From Streptomyces sp. NBC_01381 (lineage in GTDB: Bacteria > Actinomycetota > Actinomycetes > Streptomycetales > Streptomycetaceae), in the NCBI RefSeq assembly GCF_026340305.1, contig NZ_JAPEPI010000002.1:620001-684000 (forward strand): 64,000 nt of DNA. Reading direction: 5' to 3'. Each line of letters opens with the position of its first letter. Position 1 is the stretch's first letter. The translations under genes and the position numbers were made by a program. Below, piece after piece: positions 34,159 through 42,229 of this stretch. Under the pieces are notes generated by a model that saw only the letters and a list, made by a program, of their open reading frames with translations, had not been told where the DNA came from and searched no databases.

Positions 34159-34207
34159 CCCGTAGCCCGTAGCCCGTATCTCATATCCCGTATCCCGTAT
34201 CCCGCAT
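34159..34207. repeat. Seven tandem 7-bp repeats (CCCGTAT-like)
   Basis: Seven consecutive heptamers at 34159-34207: CCCGTAG twice, CCCGTAT, CTCATAT, CCCGTAT twice, CCCGCAT. They lie 24 bp after the sensor-kinase stop and just before the terminator hairpin. The likely origin is replication slippage. Confidence 0.9.
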
Positions 34208-34213
34208 ACGAAA

Positions 34214-34254
34214 AGCAGTGAGCCCCGGACCGAAGTGGTCCGGGGCTCACTGCT
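34214..34254. terminator. Strong bidirectional terminator, 18-bp perfect stem
   Basis: Arms AGCAGTGAGCCCCGGACC (34214-34231) and its exact complement (34237-34254) with a GAAGT loop. It is preceded by AAAA and lies between the sensor kinase and the convergent wblE gene, so can serve both. Confidence 0.92.
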
Positions 34255-34360
34255 CACGTTGCGATGCGCATCGGGGGTACTGCGCGGCTGCGGCTCGGGG
34301 GCGGGAGATGCGTACTCGCTGTACGCGCCGCCGGGCTCAGGCTCGTAGGGGGCGTGAGCG

Positions 34361-34618
34361 TCAGGCGCTGGCCTGGCGTGCACGGTTGCGAGCGGCGCGG
34401 CGCTTCATTGCGCGGCGCTCGTCCTCGCTGAGGCCACCCCAGACGCCGGAGTCCTGGCCGGACTCGAGCGCCCACTGCAGGCACTGCTCCATGACGGGGC
34501 AGCGGCGGCAGACGGCCTTGGCTTCCTCGATCTGCAGCAGCGCAGGACCGGTGTTGCCGATGGGGAAGAAGAGCTCGGGGTCTTCCTCGCGGCAAACGGC
34601 GTTGTGACGCCAGTCCAT
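34361..34618 (-). CDS. wblE: WhiB-family iron-sulfur regulator WblE
   Basis: An 85-aa Wbl protein. Four cluster-binding cysteines are present (C9, C37, C40, C46), followed by the Wbl GVWGG turn (residues 58-62) and a basic C-terminal tail (RRAMKRRAARNRARQ) for DNA or sigma contact. It carries a [4Fe-4S] cluster and is related to the WhiB1/WblE branch, which binds the principal sigma factor. ATG 34618 has GGAGAGG about eight bases upstream. It follows the order sensor kinase-wblE known in Streptomyces. Confidence 0.93.
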   Translation of the reverse strand: MDWRHNAVCREEDPELFFPIGNTGPALLQIEEAKAVCRRCPVMEQCLQWALESGQDSGVWGGLSEDERRAMKRRAARNRARQASA

Positions 34619-34936
34619 GGCTGCTACCTCTCCTAGGTATTACAAGCGGGTTGCTTGTGAATGTGAACGCTTTCACGAATCCCTCGACAACGGAAGGGAC
34701 TTTCGTCACATACGCGACGATGTCCTGTGTGTTGAGGAGGGGGTTCTGGCTCTCTGTGGGGCCGATGTTGCGGGCCGTCCCGATCGCCATGTAGAGATTC
34801 GCAAACCTCGGCGGCGGATACAACCCCTTCAGGGAAGTTTTTTTTGATTCCTCAGTGTCGACTGGGTCACAGCCGTACTTCTATGGGGTGGACCCTGGTC
34901 TAAACGTTCGAGTGAAAGGACTTTGGCGCCTTCTGC
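34619..34936 (-). promoter_or_regulatory. wblE upstream region with inverted repeats
   Basis: A gene-free stretch of 318 bp. It holds the inverted repeat ACAAGC-N5-GCTTGT (34640-34656), a second, GTGA-N6-TCAC (34661-34674), both within 60 bp of the wblE ATG, and an unusual run of eight T (34838-34845; A on the wblE strand) that is rare in this GC-rich DNA. These could be operator and promoter elements for wblE; no specific regulator is recognised. Confidence 0.55.
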
Positions 34937-35905
34937 TCACACAATCACACGCAGTGCACGGCGTACGCCTGTGAACGTCACGCTCGTCCGCAGTCCCAGG
35001 TGGTCGCCGTCCATCTGAAGGGGGAGCGGCACCTTCGAATGCAAGGTGAAGTCCGTCAAGTCTTGCAGCGTAACCGCGTGCTTACCGTGCGGTCCGCGAT
35101 CGGGCGTCGAGGTCAGGAGCTGGGTCCCGTACCGGGCCACCGCGGTGGTCGAGAGCTTGCTCAGACCGAGCACGTCGAGGCCGGTGTCGAAGGAGGCCCC
35201 GGGGGAGGCGTACATCGGGCGATTGCCCAGGTAGGTGTACGGAGAGGTGTTGCAGACTATGGAAAGGACGAGGTCCGTCACGGGGTCCTCGCCGGCCCGT
35301 TCCAGCGTGATCGTTCCGTGCCTGCGGTGCGGCTCGTCGAGGAACTGGCGGAACACCTGGCGCAGATAAAGCGCATGAGTGGACCGTTTCCCGCGTTCCC
35401 TTTGCTGTTCGACCCGGCCGACCACTCCCGCGTCGAAACCGAAGCCGGCGGCGAAGGTGAACCAGCGCCCGGGGACGGCTTCGTCCTCCGTGCCGGGAGT
35501 GCCCGAAATACGGCCCAGGCTCACCGTCCGTTCGGTTCCCTCACGCAACGCGTCGAGCAGGGCGCCGGTCGCCTCCACGGCGTCGTTCGGGAGCCCCAGG
35601 GCCCGCGCGAAGACATTCGTGGAGCCGCCGGGCACGACGGCGAGGCGGGGCAGCCGGTCCGGGTCGGGGCCCTGGTGCAGCAGACCGTTCACGACCTCGT
35701 TGACCGTGCCGTCGCCGCCGAGGGCGACGACCAGCTCGATGTCCTTGCTCTCCGCGGCCTGCCTGCCCAGGTCCCGGGCGTGGCCGCGGTACTCCGTGGT
35801 GACCGCCTCGAGCTTCATCTCGCTGGCCAGCGCATGGATCAGTACGTCACGCGTGCGCGCACTGGTGGTGGTTGCCGCTGGATTGACCACAAGAAGTGCA
35901 CGCAT
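34937..35905 (-). CDS. Diacylglycerol kinase family lipid kinase
   Basis: A 322-aa lipid kinase-like protein. The nucleotide-binding motif VVALGGDGTVNEVVNGLL (about residues 59-76) and VPGGSTNVFARALGLP identify the DAGK catalytic domain; the C-terminal half carries the YegS/BmrU-type beta-sandwich. It probably phosphorylates diacylglycerol or a related lipid at the membrane inner face. ATG 35905 is fixed by MRALLVVNPAA, the typical start. It is transcribed towards wblE. Confidence 0.9.
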   Translation of the reverse strand: MRALLVVNPAATTTSARTRDVLIHALASEMKLEAVTTEYRGHARDLGRQAAESKDIELVVALGGDGTVNEVVNGLLHQGPDPDRLPRLAVVPGGSTNVFARALGLPNDAVEATGALLDALREGTERTVSLGRISGTPGTEDEAVPGRWFTFAAGFGFDAGVVGRVEQQRERGKRSTHALYLRQVFRQFLDEPHRRHGTITLERAGEDPVTDLVLSIVCNTSPYTYLGNRPMYASPGASFDTGLDVLGLSKLSTTAVARYGTQLLTSTPDRGPHGKHAVTLQDLTDFTLHSKVPLPLQMDGDHLGLRTSVTFTGVRRALRVIV

Positions 35906-35997
35906 GCGAAGCAGAGTACCTAGCGGTCTTTACCTGGCCTAGACCGAGGGTCCGGACCGCGGAGAAGATCGTGGATACGCACAGCTACCCTGCAAGG

Positions 35998-36450
35998 GTG
36001 AGTACTGAGCCGAAGCCCACCCCCGAAGCCCCGGAATCAGGCCCGCGCCCCGCACGCCTGACGGCCGCCGCGGCGCTCGCCGCGCTGGAGGGCCTCGCGC
36101 TCCTCGCCGGGGGTGCGTACATGCTCGTGATGGGCCTCGCCGGTGAGCCCGACGACCCGCAGCAGGCCATCACCGGCGGCGGCACACTCGTCGTCCTCGC
36201 GCTCGTGCCCCTGCTCGCCGCGCTCGGTCTGCTGCGGCGGCGCAGCTGGAGCAGGGGGCCCGCGATCATCACGCAGATCCTCGCGCTGCCGGTGGCCTGG
36301 CAGCTGCTGCAGGCGGACAGCGTGGCCATTCCGGGCGGCATCGCGCTGGCCGCGGTCGCCATCGCCGCGCTCGTCCTGCTGGTCAACCCCGCCACGACCG
36401 AGGCCCTCGGCATCCGGGGCCCCGGCAACGTACCGGACGACGTGAAATAG
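35998..36450 (+). CDS. Integral membrane protein, function unknown
   Basis: A 150-aa protein with four hydrophobic segments (about residues 22-48, 60-78, 86-100, 107-127) after a Pro-rich cytoplasmic N-terminus. No conserved catalytic residue is evident. GTG at 35998 is chosen; a possible -10 (TACCCT, 35986-35991) lies only six bases upstream, suggesting a leaderless mRNA, although AAGG at the start could also act as a weak SD. It converges with the SigB-type sigma gene, 18 bp away. Confidence 0.75.
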   Translation: MSTEPKPTPEAPESGPRPARLTAAAALAALEGLALLAGGAYMLVMGLAGEPDDPQQAITGGGTLVVLALVPLLAALGLLRRRSWSRGPAIITQILALPVAWQLLQADSVAIPGGIALAAVAIAALVLLVNPATTEALGIRGPGNVPDDVK

Positions 36451-36468
36451 CCGTCCCCTAGTGGTGGC

Positions 36469-37533
36469 CTACTCCTCGACCAGGAGCTTCTCGCGCAGCT
36501 GCGCGAGGGTGCGGGCGAGCAGCCGGGAGACGTGCATCTGCGAGATGCCGACCTCCTGCGCGATCTGCGACTGGGTCATGTTGCCGAAGAACCGCAGCAG
36601 CAGGATGCGCTTCTCGCGCGGCGGGAGGTCCTCCAGGAGCGGCTTGAGGGACTCCCGGTACTCGACGCCCTCCAGGGCCTCGTCCTCGGCGCCCAGGGTG
36701 TCCGCGACCGCCGGGGACTCGTCGTCCGTGTCGGGGACGTCCAGGGACAGCGTGGAGTACGCGTTGGCCGACTCCAGGCCCTCCAGGACCTCCTCTTCGG
36801 AGATCGCCAGTTTCTGCGCGAGCTCGTGCACCGTGGGGGAGCGGCCGTGCTGCTGGGAGAGCTCGGCCGTCGCCGTGGTCAGGGCGAGCCGCAGCTCCTG
36901 AAGGCGCCGCGGAACCCGGACCGCCCACCCCTTGTCGCGGAAATGGCGCTTGATCTCGCCGACGACCGTCGGGGTCGCGTACGTGGAGAACTCCACGCCG
37001 CGCTCCGGGTCGAACCGGTCCACGGACTTGATCAGACCGATCGTGGCGACCTGCGTCAGGTCGTCAAGGGGCTCGCCGCGGTTGCGGAAGCGGCGGGCCA
37101 GGTGCTCGACGAGCGGCAGGTGCATACGGACCAGCCGGTTGCGCAACTCCGCGTACTCGGGGCTGCCGTCCTTCAGCGTGCGCAGCTCGATGAACATCGC
37201 GCGTGCACCGCTGCGGTCCTGCGGATCGTGCCGGGTGTGCTGCTGCTCACCGTGTTCGCTCATGTATCCCGCCCGTTGCGCGCCGCCCCGGACGGAGGGC
37301 TGCTCGCGCTCCTCCTGGGCGGTCGGCTCTGCCTGCTCCGACGCGTCGGCCACCGTCGAGGGGCCCGGTTGCTCCGGGTCCTCCGGGTGCGGCCTGGCCT
37401 GCTGCTCGGGGATGCTCGCGAGGGCCGGCTCCACGGGCGTCTCGCGCCCCCTGGCGGGCGTACCGCCCCTGCCGACCGGCAGACCCCGTGTGCCGCGCTC
37501 TTCGTCCCGCACCGGCCCGTCCCCGTTCCTCAC
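36469..37533 (-). CDS. sigH: SigB/SigF-type sigma factor (SigH-like), long form
   Basis: A stress sigma factor with regions 2 (LVRMHLPLVEHLARRFRNRGEPLDDLTQVATIGLIKSVDRFDPERGVEFSTYATPTVVGEIKRHFRD), 3 and 4 (LPPREKRILLLRFFGNMTQSQIAQEVGISQMHVSRLLARTL). The group is SigB/F of Gram-positives. The GTG at 37533 overlaps the stop of the anti-sigma gene (GTGA) and gives 354 aa with a ~90-residue Pro/Glu-rich N-terminus; an internal ATG at 37263 gives 264 aa. In S. coelicolor SigH exists as multiple isoforms from alternative starts, which agrees. Symbol by context with the upstream anti-sigma gene. Confidence 0.88.
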   Translation of the reverse strand: MRNGDGPVRDEERGTRGLPVGRGGTPARGRETPVEPALASIPEQQARPHPEDPEQPGPSTVADASEQAEPTAQEEREQPSVRGGAQRAGYMSEHGEQQHTRHDPQDRSGARAMFIELRTLKDGSPEYAELRNRLVRMHLPLVEHLARRFRNRGEPLDDLTQVATIGLIKSVDRFDPERGVEFSTYATPTVVGEIKRHFRDKGWAVRVPRRLQELRLALTTATAELSQQHGRSPTVHELAQKLAISEEEVLEGLESANAYSTLSLDVPDTDDESPAVADTLGAEDEALEGVEYRESLKPLLEDLPPREKRILLLRFFGNMTQSQIAQEVGISQMHVSRLLARTLAQLREKLLVEE

Positions 37534-37943
37534 GCCGGCCCGGGTCCCGCGCCGCGCTTCTTGTAGAGGCTGATCGAGACGGTGTTGTCCTCGGCCACCG
37601 AGGAGTCGACCTGACCCGCGAGGGCGGACAGCACAGTCCAGGCGAAGGTGTCCCGCTCCGGGGCCCGGCCGTCGGTCGTCGGCGCCGATACGGTCACCTC
37701 CAACGAGTCGTCGACAAGGCGGAAGACGCAGCTGAGCACCGATCCGGGCACGGCCTGCTGGAGCAGGATCGCGCAGGCCTCGTCGACCGCGATGCGGAGG
37801 TCCTCGATCTCGTCGAGAGTGAAGTCCAAACGCGCCGCGAGACCGGCCGTGGCCGTACGCAGCACCGACAGGTAGGCACCCGCAGCCGGAAGGCGGACCT
37901 CGACGAAGTCCTGATTCCCGGGCTCGCCTGCGATCTGGGACAC
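37530..37943 (-). CDS. SpoIIAB/RsbW-like anti-sigma factor (UshX/PrsH-like)
   Basis: A 137-aa HATPase_c-type anti-sigma kinase. The N-box is IAVDEACAILLQQA, with a typical short ATP-lid region following. Sequence closely resembles S. coelicolor UshX (PrsH) by recall. It probably binds the adjoining sigma factor and controls it by partner switching. GTG 37943 has GGAGG five bases upstream; the frame further up (to 38018) is not needed. The stop overlaps the sigma GTG, so the pair is coupled. Confidence 0.88.
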   Translation of the reverse strand: MSQIAGEPGNQDFVEVRLPAAGAYLSVLRTATAGLAARLDFTLDEIEDLRIAVDEACAILLQQAVPGSVLSCVFRLVDDSLEVTVSAPTTDGRAPERDTFAWTVLSALAGQVDSSVAEDNTVSISLYKKRGAGPGPA

Positions 37944-38180
37944 CCTCACCTCCAAGGTGGTACAAGCACTTTCGGGGCTCCAGGTCCACCGCACTGCGGC
38001 AGTCCGGTACAGCGTCACACGGGTAACGCGCCACGTAGTTCAGCGGTGACGCTACCGCGCTCCCCTGTTCCGTGTCCCGGGGACCCCGCTCCGTTCCTGT
38101 CACTCATAGTAAGCCTACGGGTACGGACAGTGGCTAGGGGTCGCGCGGGCCCAATTGGAGAGTACGGGCGTCGGGTTGAC

Positions 38181-38205
38181 GTACCCAGGCCTCAGACGAT
38201 CGAAC
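38181..38205 (-). promoter_or_regulatory. Candidate SigB/SigH-type promoter upstream of anti-sigma gene
   Basis: On the minus strand GTTCGA (38205-38200), 13 bases, then GGGTAC (38186-38181) resembles the SigB/SigF consensus GTTTNN-N13-16-GGGTAT. It overlaps the 3' end of the UBP-finger gene and would give a leader of about 230 nt before the anti-sigma GTG. Autoregulation of sigH operons is known, but this site is only a pattern match. Confidence 0.4.
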
Positions 38206-38452
38206 CGTCCACGAAGCACCAACGCCAGCTCTCGCCCGGTTCGAAGGTCCTCATCACCGGGTGCCCGGTGTCCTTGAAGTGTGCCGTCGCGTGCCGGAAG
38301 GGCGAGGAGTCGCAGCAGCCCACATGGCCACAGACCAGACAGAGCCGCAGTTGCACCGGGTGACTGCCGACCGCCAGGCATTCCGGGCACGTATCGGTCA
38401 GGGGCGTCGGTTCGGGGTGCGGCAGCGCTGCGACGTGCGGGCACTCGTTCAT
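38192..38452 (-). CDS. UBP-type zinc-finger domain protein
   Basis: An 86-aa protein consisting of a zf-UBP module: CPH near the start, CPECL, CLVCGHVGCCDSS and the His-rich HATAHFKDTGHPV segment, all Cys/His zinc ligands of that fold. In eukaryotes the fold binds ubiquitin C-termini; its bacterial function is unknown. It lies upstream of the anti-sigma/sigma pair on the same strand and may be the third gene of that operon (UshY-like position in S. coelicolor), although a candidate promoter lies in its 3' end. Confidence 0.8.
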   Translation of the reverse strand: MNECPHVAALPHPEPTPLTDTCPECLAVGSHPVQLRLCLVCGHVGCCDSSPFRHATAHFKDTGHPVMRTFEPGESWRWCFVDGSIV

Positions 38453-38498
38453 GATTGCCAGGTTACGACGGGAACGCGTATCGCGGAGGGCCTGGCCG

Positions 38499-40094
38499 AT
38501 GGACGTACTGCCCCTGGTGGCGCTGATCGCGGCGAGTGCGGCGGTGGCCGGCGCCGCCCGCTGGACGCCGGTGCCCGCGCCGCTGCTCCTCGTCGCGGCG
38601 GGACTCGTCGCCGCGTACGTGCCCGGGGTCCCGGACTACCACCTGGACCCGCACATCGTGCTGCCGCTGATCCTGCCGCCGCTGCTGCACACCGCGGCCC
38701 TGGAGAGCTCGTACCTGGACCTGCGCGCCAACATCAGACCCGTGGCGCTGCTGTCCGTCGGGTACACGCTCTTCGCCACCCTCTCGGTCGGCTGGCTGGC
38801 CTATCTGCTCATTCCCGACCTGCCGCTGACCGCCGCGCTCGTCCTCGGGGCGGTGATCGCGCCGCCGGACGCGGTGGCGGCCACGGCCATCGCGCGCAAG
38901 GTGGGGCTGCCGTCGCGGATCACCACGATCCTGCAGGGCGAGTCGCTGGTGAACGACGCGACCGCGATCACCGCCTACAAGGTCGCCCTCGCGGCGGCGG
39001 TCGGCGAGGGTGCCAGCTGGGCGGGCGGGATCAGGGAGTTCCTGGTGGCGGCGGTCGGCGGCGTCGGGGTCGGGCTCGTCCTCATGGTGCCGATCCACTG
39101 GCTGCGCAGGCACATGAAGGAGGCGATGCTGCAGAATACGCTCTCCTTGCTGATCCCCTTCGTCGCGTACGCGGCCGCCGAGCAGGTCGGGGCCTCCGGG
39201 GTGCTCGCCGTGGTCGTCGTCGCCCTGTACCTGGGACACCGCTCCTGGGAGGTCGACTTCGAGACGCGGCTCCAGGAGGCCGCGGTGTGGAAAGTGGTCG
39301 CCTTCATCCTGGAGTCGGCGGTGTTCGCACTGATCGGGCTTCAACTGCCGCTCGTGCTCAAGGGACTCGGCGAGTACAGCGGGGTGCAGGCCGTCTGGTA
39401 CGCCCTCGGCGTCTTCGTCTTCGTCGTCGCCATGCGCTTCGTGTGGTCGTACCCGGCCACCTATCTGCCGCGTCTTTCGCCGCGGATCAGGGAGCGCGAG
39501 AGCGACATGGACTGGCGGCGGCCGCTGATCGTCAGCTGGGCCGGGATGCGCGGGGTCGTCTCGCTCGCCATCGCCTTCTCCATCCCCCTCGTCATGGACG
39601 ACGGGGAGCCCTTTCCCGCGCGCAACCTGGTGCTCTTCCTGACCTTCACCACCGTCATCGCCACGCTGGTCGTGCAGGGGCTCTCGCTGCCGTGGCTGAT
39701 CCGTGTCCTGAAACTGCCGGGCCGGGACATCCAGGCGGAGACCCTCGCCGAGGCGCAGGCCCAGAACGCCGCCTCGGAGGCCGCGGAGCAGCGGGTGGAC
39801 GAACTGATGCGGGACGAGCGCAACTGCCTCCCACAGCCCCTTCAGGACCGTCTGCGCACCGTTCTCGAACGGCGCCGCAACTCCGTGTGGGAGCGGCTCG
39901 GTCAACCCAACCCCGTGACGGGGGAGTCGGCGGACGACACCTACCGCAGGCTCGCCAGGGAGGCGATCGCCGCGGAGCGGGAGGTCTTCGTGAAGATGCG
40001 GGACGAGCGGCGCATCGACGACGAGATGATGCGGACGCTGCTGCGCAAGCTGGACCTTGAGGAGGCGGCGGCCTACCGGGAGGTCGAGGACTGA
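38499..40094 (+). CDS. Na+/H+ antiporter, CPA1 (NhaP) family
   Basis: A 531-aa polytopic protein with about 12 transmembrane helices (residues ~3-415) and a cytoplasmic C-terminal ~110 residues rich in Glu/Arg and probably coiled coil. CPA1 signatures are GAVIAPPDAVAATAIARKVGLP and LQGESLVNDATAI (the ND pair of electroneutral exchangers) and WAGMRGVVSLA. It likely exchanges Na+ (or K+) for H+ in pH/salt homeostasis. ATG 38499 has GCGGAGGG seven bases upstream. The 3' end overlaps the convergent PLP enzyme by 22 bp. Confidence 0.92.
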   Translation: MDVLPLVALIAASAAVAGAARWTPVPAPLLLVAAGLVAAYVPGVPDYHLDPHIVLPLILPPLLHTAALESSYLDLRANIRPVALLSVGYTLFATLSVGWLAYLLIPDLPLTAALVLGAVIAPPDAVAATAIARKVGLPSRITTILQGESLVNDATAITAYKVALAAAVGEGASWAGGIREFLVAAVGGVGVGLVLMVPIHWLRRHMKEAMLQNTLSLLIPFVAYAAAEQVGASGVLAVVVVALYLGHRSWEVDFETRLQEAAVWKVVAFILESAVFALIGLQLPLVLKGLGEYSGVQAVWYALGVFVFVVAMRFVWSYPATYLPRLSPRIRERESDMDWRRPLIVSWAGMRGVVSLAIAFSIPLVMDDGEPFPARNLVLFLTFTTVIATLVVQGLSLPWLIRVLKLPGRDIQAETLAEAQAQNAASEAAEQRVDELMRDERNCLPQPLQDRLRTVLERRRNSVWERLGQPNPVTGESADDTYRRLAREAIAAEREVFVKMRDERRIDDEMMRTLLRKLDLEEAAAYREVED

Positions 40095-41011
40095 GCCTGT
40101 TCCGGCGTCTTGTCCGTTGCCGTGATGACCGCCGTGACGGTGGTGCCGGGGGCGAAAGCGCCCTCTTCGGAGAGGGCGGTCAGCGCGTACAGGAGCTTGG
40201 CCACGTAGACGCGCTCTACGGGGAGGCCGTGTTGGTCCTCGAAGTCGTCGGCGAAGGCGGTGAGTTCGGGGGTGGTGCGGGCGTAGCCGCCGCAGTGGAA
40301 GCGGTCGTTCAGCTGCCAGTTGGGGGTGGGGGCGCCGAAGGTCCGCTCCTGCAGCGCCCGTATCTCGGGGCCGAGGAAGCCGCCTTTGAGTACGGGTATG
40401 CCGAGGGCGCGCTGGGCGGGGGCCAGGCCCGCGGCCAGGCCCGCCAGGGTGCCGCCGGTGCCGCAGGCCACGGCGGCGACGTCGGTGCGGCCGCGGAGTT
40501 CCTCGCCGAGGGCCGTGCAGCCTTGTACGGCCAGGGAGTTGCTGCCGCCTTCGGGGATGACGTAGGGGTTCTCGGCGCCTGTGGTGCGGAGGATGGCCGC
40601 CAGGGTGTCGGGGTCTGCCTTCTGGCGATACGTCGATCTGTCGATGAAGTGCAGGCGCATGCCGTCCGCTGTGCAGCGGGCCAGGGACGGGTTCAAGGGG
40701 CGCTCGGCGAGTTCGTCGCCGCGGACGATGCCGATGGTGGGTATGCCGAGGAGGCGGCCGGCGGCGGCGGTCGCTCTGAGGTGGTTGGAGTAGGCGCCGC
40801 CGAAGGTCAGCAGGGCGGGGTGGTCCGCCGCTGTCGCGGCCGCCAGGTTCAGGGCCAGCTTGCGGTACTTGTTGCCCGGGAGGTCCGGGTGGATGAGGTC
40901 GTCGCGCTTGAGGGTGAGGTGCACGCCGTGCCGGTTGAAGCGGCTGTCCTCCACGGCCTGTAGGGGGCTCGGGAGGCGGGGGTGGAGGCTGGTCGGCGGG
41001 GTGGTGCTCAC
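40073..41011 (-). CDS. ACC deaminase/D-cysteine desulfhydrase-like PLP enzyme
   Basis: A 312-aa fold-type II PLP enzyme. The Schiff-base Lys lies in LPGNKYRKL (GNKxRK signature of the ACC deaminase/D-cysteine desulfhydrase family), followed by LTFGGAYSNHLRATAAA (SNH), and the phosphate loop ACGTGGTLAGLAAG. It may deaminate ACC or degrade D-cysteine; residues deciding substrate were not resolved. GTG 41011 (VSTTPPTS) is preferred to upstream frame, which lies in repeat DNA. Confidence 0.87.
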   Translation of the reverse strand: MSTTPPTSLHPRLPSPLQAVEDSRFNRHGVHLTLKRDDLIHPDLPGNKYRKLALNLAAATAADHPALLTFGGAYSNHLRATAAAGRLLGIPTIGIVRGDELAERPLNPSLARCTADGMRLHFIDRSTYRQKADPDTLAAILRTTGAENPYVIPEGGSNSLAVQGCTALGEELRGRTDVAAVACGTGGTLAGLAAGLAPAQRALGIPVLKGGFLGPEIRALQERTFGAPTPNWQLNDRFHCGGYARTTPELTAFADDFEDQHGLPVERVYVAKLLYALTALSEEGAFAPGTTVTAVITATDKTPEQAQSSTSR

Positions 41012-41140
41012 CGTGCCATTGTGCCTGCACCTTGGGCGGTGGGCAGGGCGGTGTCTGTGTGGCCCTGCGGTGTCGGCGGTGCTTGCCGCCTGGCTGTGTC
41101 GGTGCCCGGCAGCGCGGCGTTGTGCCCACCCGTTCCGCCG

Positions 41141-41440
41141 TGCGGAACGCCTGCCCACAACGGGGGCGGGCGGCCGGGCGGTCTGAGTGGGGGGCGTCGT
41201 GCGGAGCGGTTGCCCGCAACGAGGGCGGCCGGGCGGTCTGGGTGGGGGGCGGTGTGCGGAACGCCTGCCCGCAACGGGGGCGGGTGGTCTGTGCGGGTGT
41301 TCGGCGTGTGGGGCGGCTGGCCGCGACGAAGGTGGTCGGGTGGGTGGCATGGTCCGGAGCGGTTGCCCGCAACGGGGGCGGGCGGGCGCGTCGTGTGGGG
41401 CGGCTGGTCGTCGCCACGACGGTGGTTCGGGGGTGTGGGG
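41141..41440. repeat. Intergenic array of a dispersed ~29-bp repeat
   Basis: The 490-bp stretch 41012-41501 contains no gene. It holds at least four units of the type TGCGGAACGCCTGCCCACAA followed by CGGGGGCGG: 41141-41169, 41200-41228, 41255-41283, 41353-41381, plus two degenerate ones near 41307 and 41395. Variants alternate GGAACGCCT and GGAGCGGTT. A further near-identical copy lies at 6597. Repeats of this form recur in Streptomyces intergenic regions from memory. Strong G bias of the strand is evident between units. Confidence 0.88.
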
Positions 41441-41501
41441 TCGGCGGCCGTGGTGGAGGCGGGCCCGGGGTGGCCCGCCCGGTTGATGGGGGAGGGGGGA
41501 G

Positions 41502-42092
41502 TTATTTGAGGCGGGCTGCGATTCGGTCGCGCATTGTGATCATGGTGAAGCCCTTGGGGTCGATCTTGCCCGGTTGCCATTCCAGGTGGCCGATTACCGA
41601 GCGTTCCGTCCAGCCGTGGTGGCGGCAGAGTGCTGCCGAGACGCGTTCGATGGCGTCCAGCTGGGCCTCCGGCCACGGGTCCTCGCCGTCGCCGAGGTTC
41701 TCGCACTCGAAGCCGTAGAAGTGGCGGTTGCCGTCGGTGTTCGCCTCGTTGTCCGGGGGGAGCCTCTTTTCGGCGATCACCGCGCGCAGTACGTCGTCGT
41801 CACCGAGGCCCGCGTGATTGGCGCGGCCGTAGCCGACGAGGTGCACGCGGCCGTCCTTGGTGATGACGCCGTGACAGAGCGGCCCCGGCAGGGACGCGTA
41901 GCCGTCGCGGCAGATCTCCACCGTCCGTTGGCTGCCCGATGTGACGGTGTGGTGGATCATCACGCCGTGCACCGGGCCCCACGGGCCCTTGTGGTTGCGG
42001 TTGTGGTGCGGCCAGTCGCCGACTTCGACGACCGTCACGCCTTCGTCCTTGAGCATGTCGAGGAACCTGCCCGCGGACATGGGTGGGGCCAT
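41502..42092 (-). CDS. N-acetylmuramoyl-L-alanine amidase (Amidase_2/PGRP type)
   Basis: A 196-aa type 2 amidase. Zinc ligands are seen in VMIHHTVTS (first His), the central GYGRANHAG (second His region), and IGHLEWQPGKIDPKG (GH.., with Asp/His-like acid position), the T7-lysozyme/PGRP pattern. No signal peptide is present, so it resembles phage-type endolysins or cytosolic recycling amidases. No other phage genes are nearby. ATG 42092 is chosen. Confidence 0.85.
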   Translation of the reverse strand: MAPPMSAGRFLDMLKDEGVTVVEVGDWPHHNRNHKGPWGPVHGVMIHHTVTSGSQRTVEICRDGYASLPGPLCHGVITKDGRVHLVGYGRANHAGLGDDDVLRAVIAEKRLPPDNEANTDGNRHFYGFECENLGDGEDPWPEAQLDAIERVSAALCRHHGWTERSVIGHLEWQPGKIDPKGFTMITMRDRIAARLK

Positions 42093-42229
42093 GGCCGACT
42101 CCTTTGCGGAGCACGACGGCCGCCGGTCGCGGACCGTCTTGTATGTCCGCTTTTACCGGAACTATGGTGCCCGGACCAGCCGTTCGGACGTATTCCGTTG
42201 CTGTTCGGGCGCCGTGCGAGCCGATTTGG

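Noticed and set aside
34617..34847. Short plus-strand frame in the wblE upstream region
   Set aside because: Cys/Arg-rich, no SD, antisense to the wblE leader; no family resemblance.
41141..41381. Possible CRISPR array
   Set aside because: Units are only moderately similar, spacing is irregular (about 30-70 bp), spacers are G-rich variants and no cas genes are near.
38463..41417. A 984-codon open frame on the minus strand
   Set aside because: It runs antisense to the Na+/H+ antiporter and the PLP enzyme's other frame; composition is Arg/Pro-rich, typical of a shadow of GC-rich coding DNA.
41502..42092. Prophage remnant suggested by the endolysin-like amidase
   Set aside because: No holin, capsid, tail or integrase genes nearby. 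The HK97-fold protein at 42725 has the family 2B encapsulin architecture, not that of a phage capsid.
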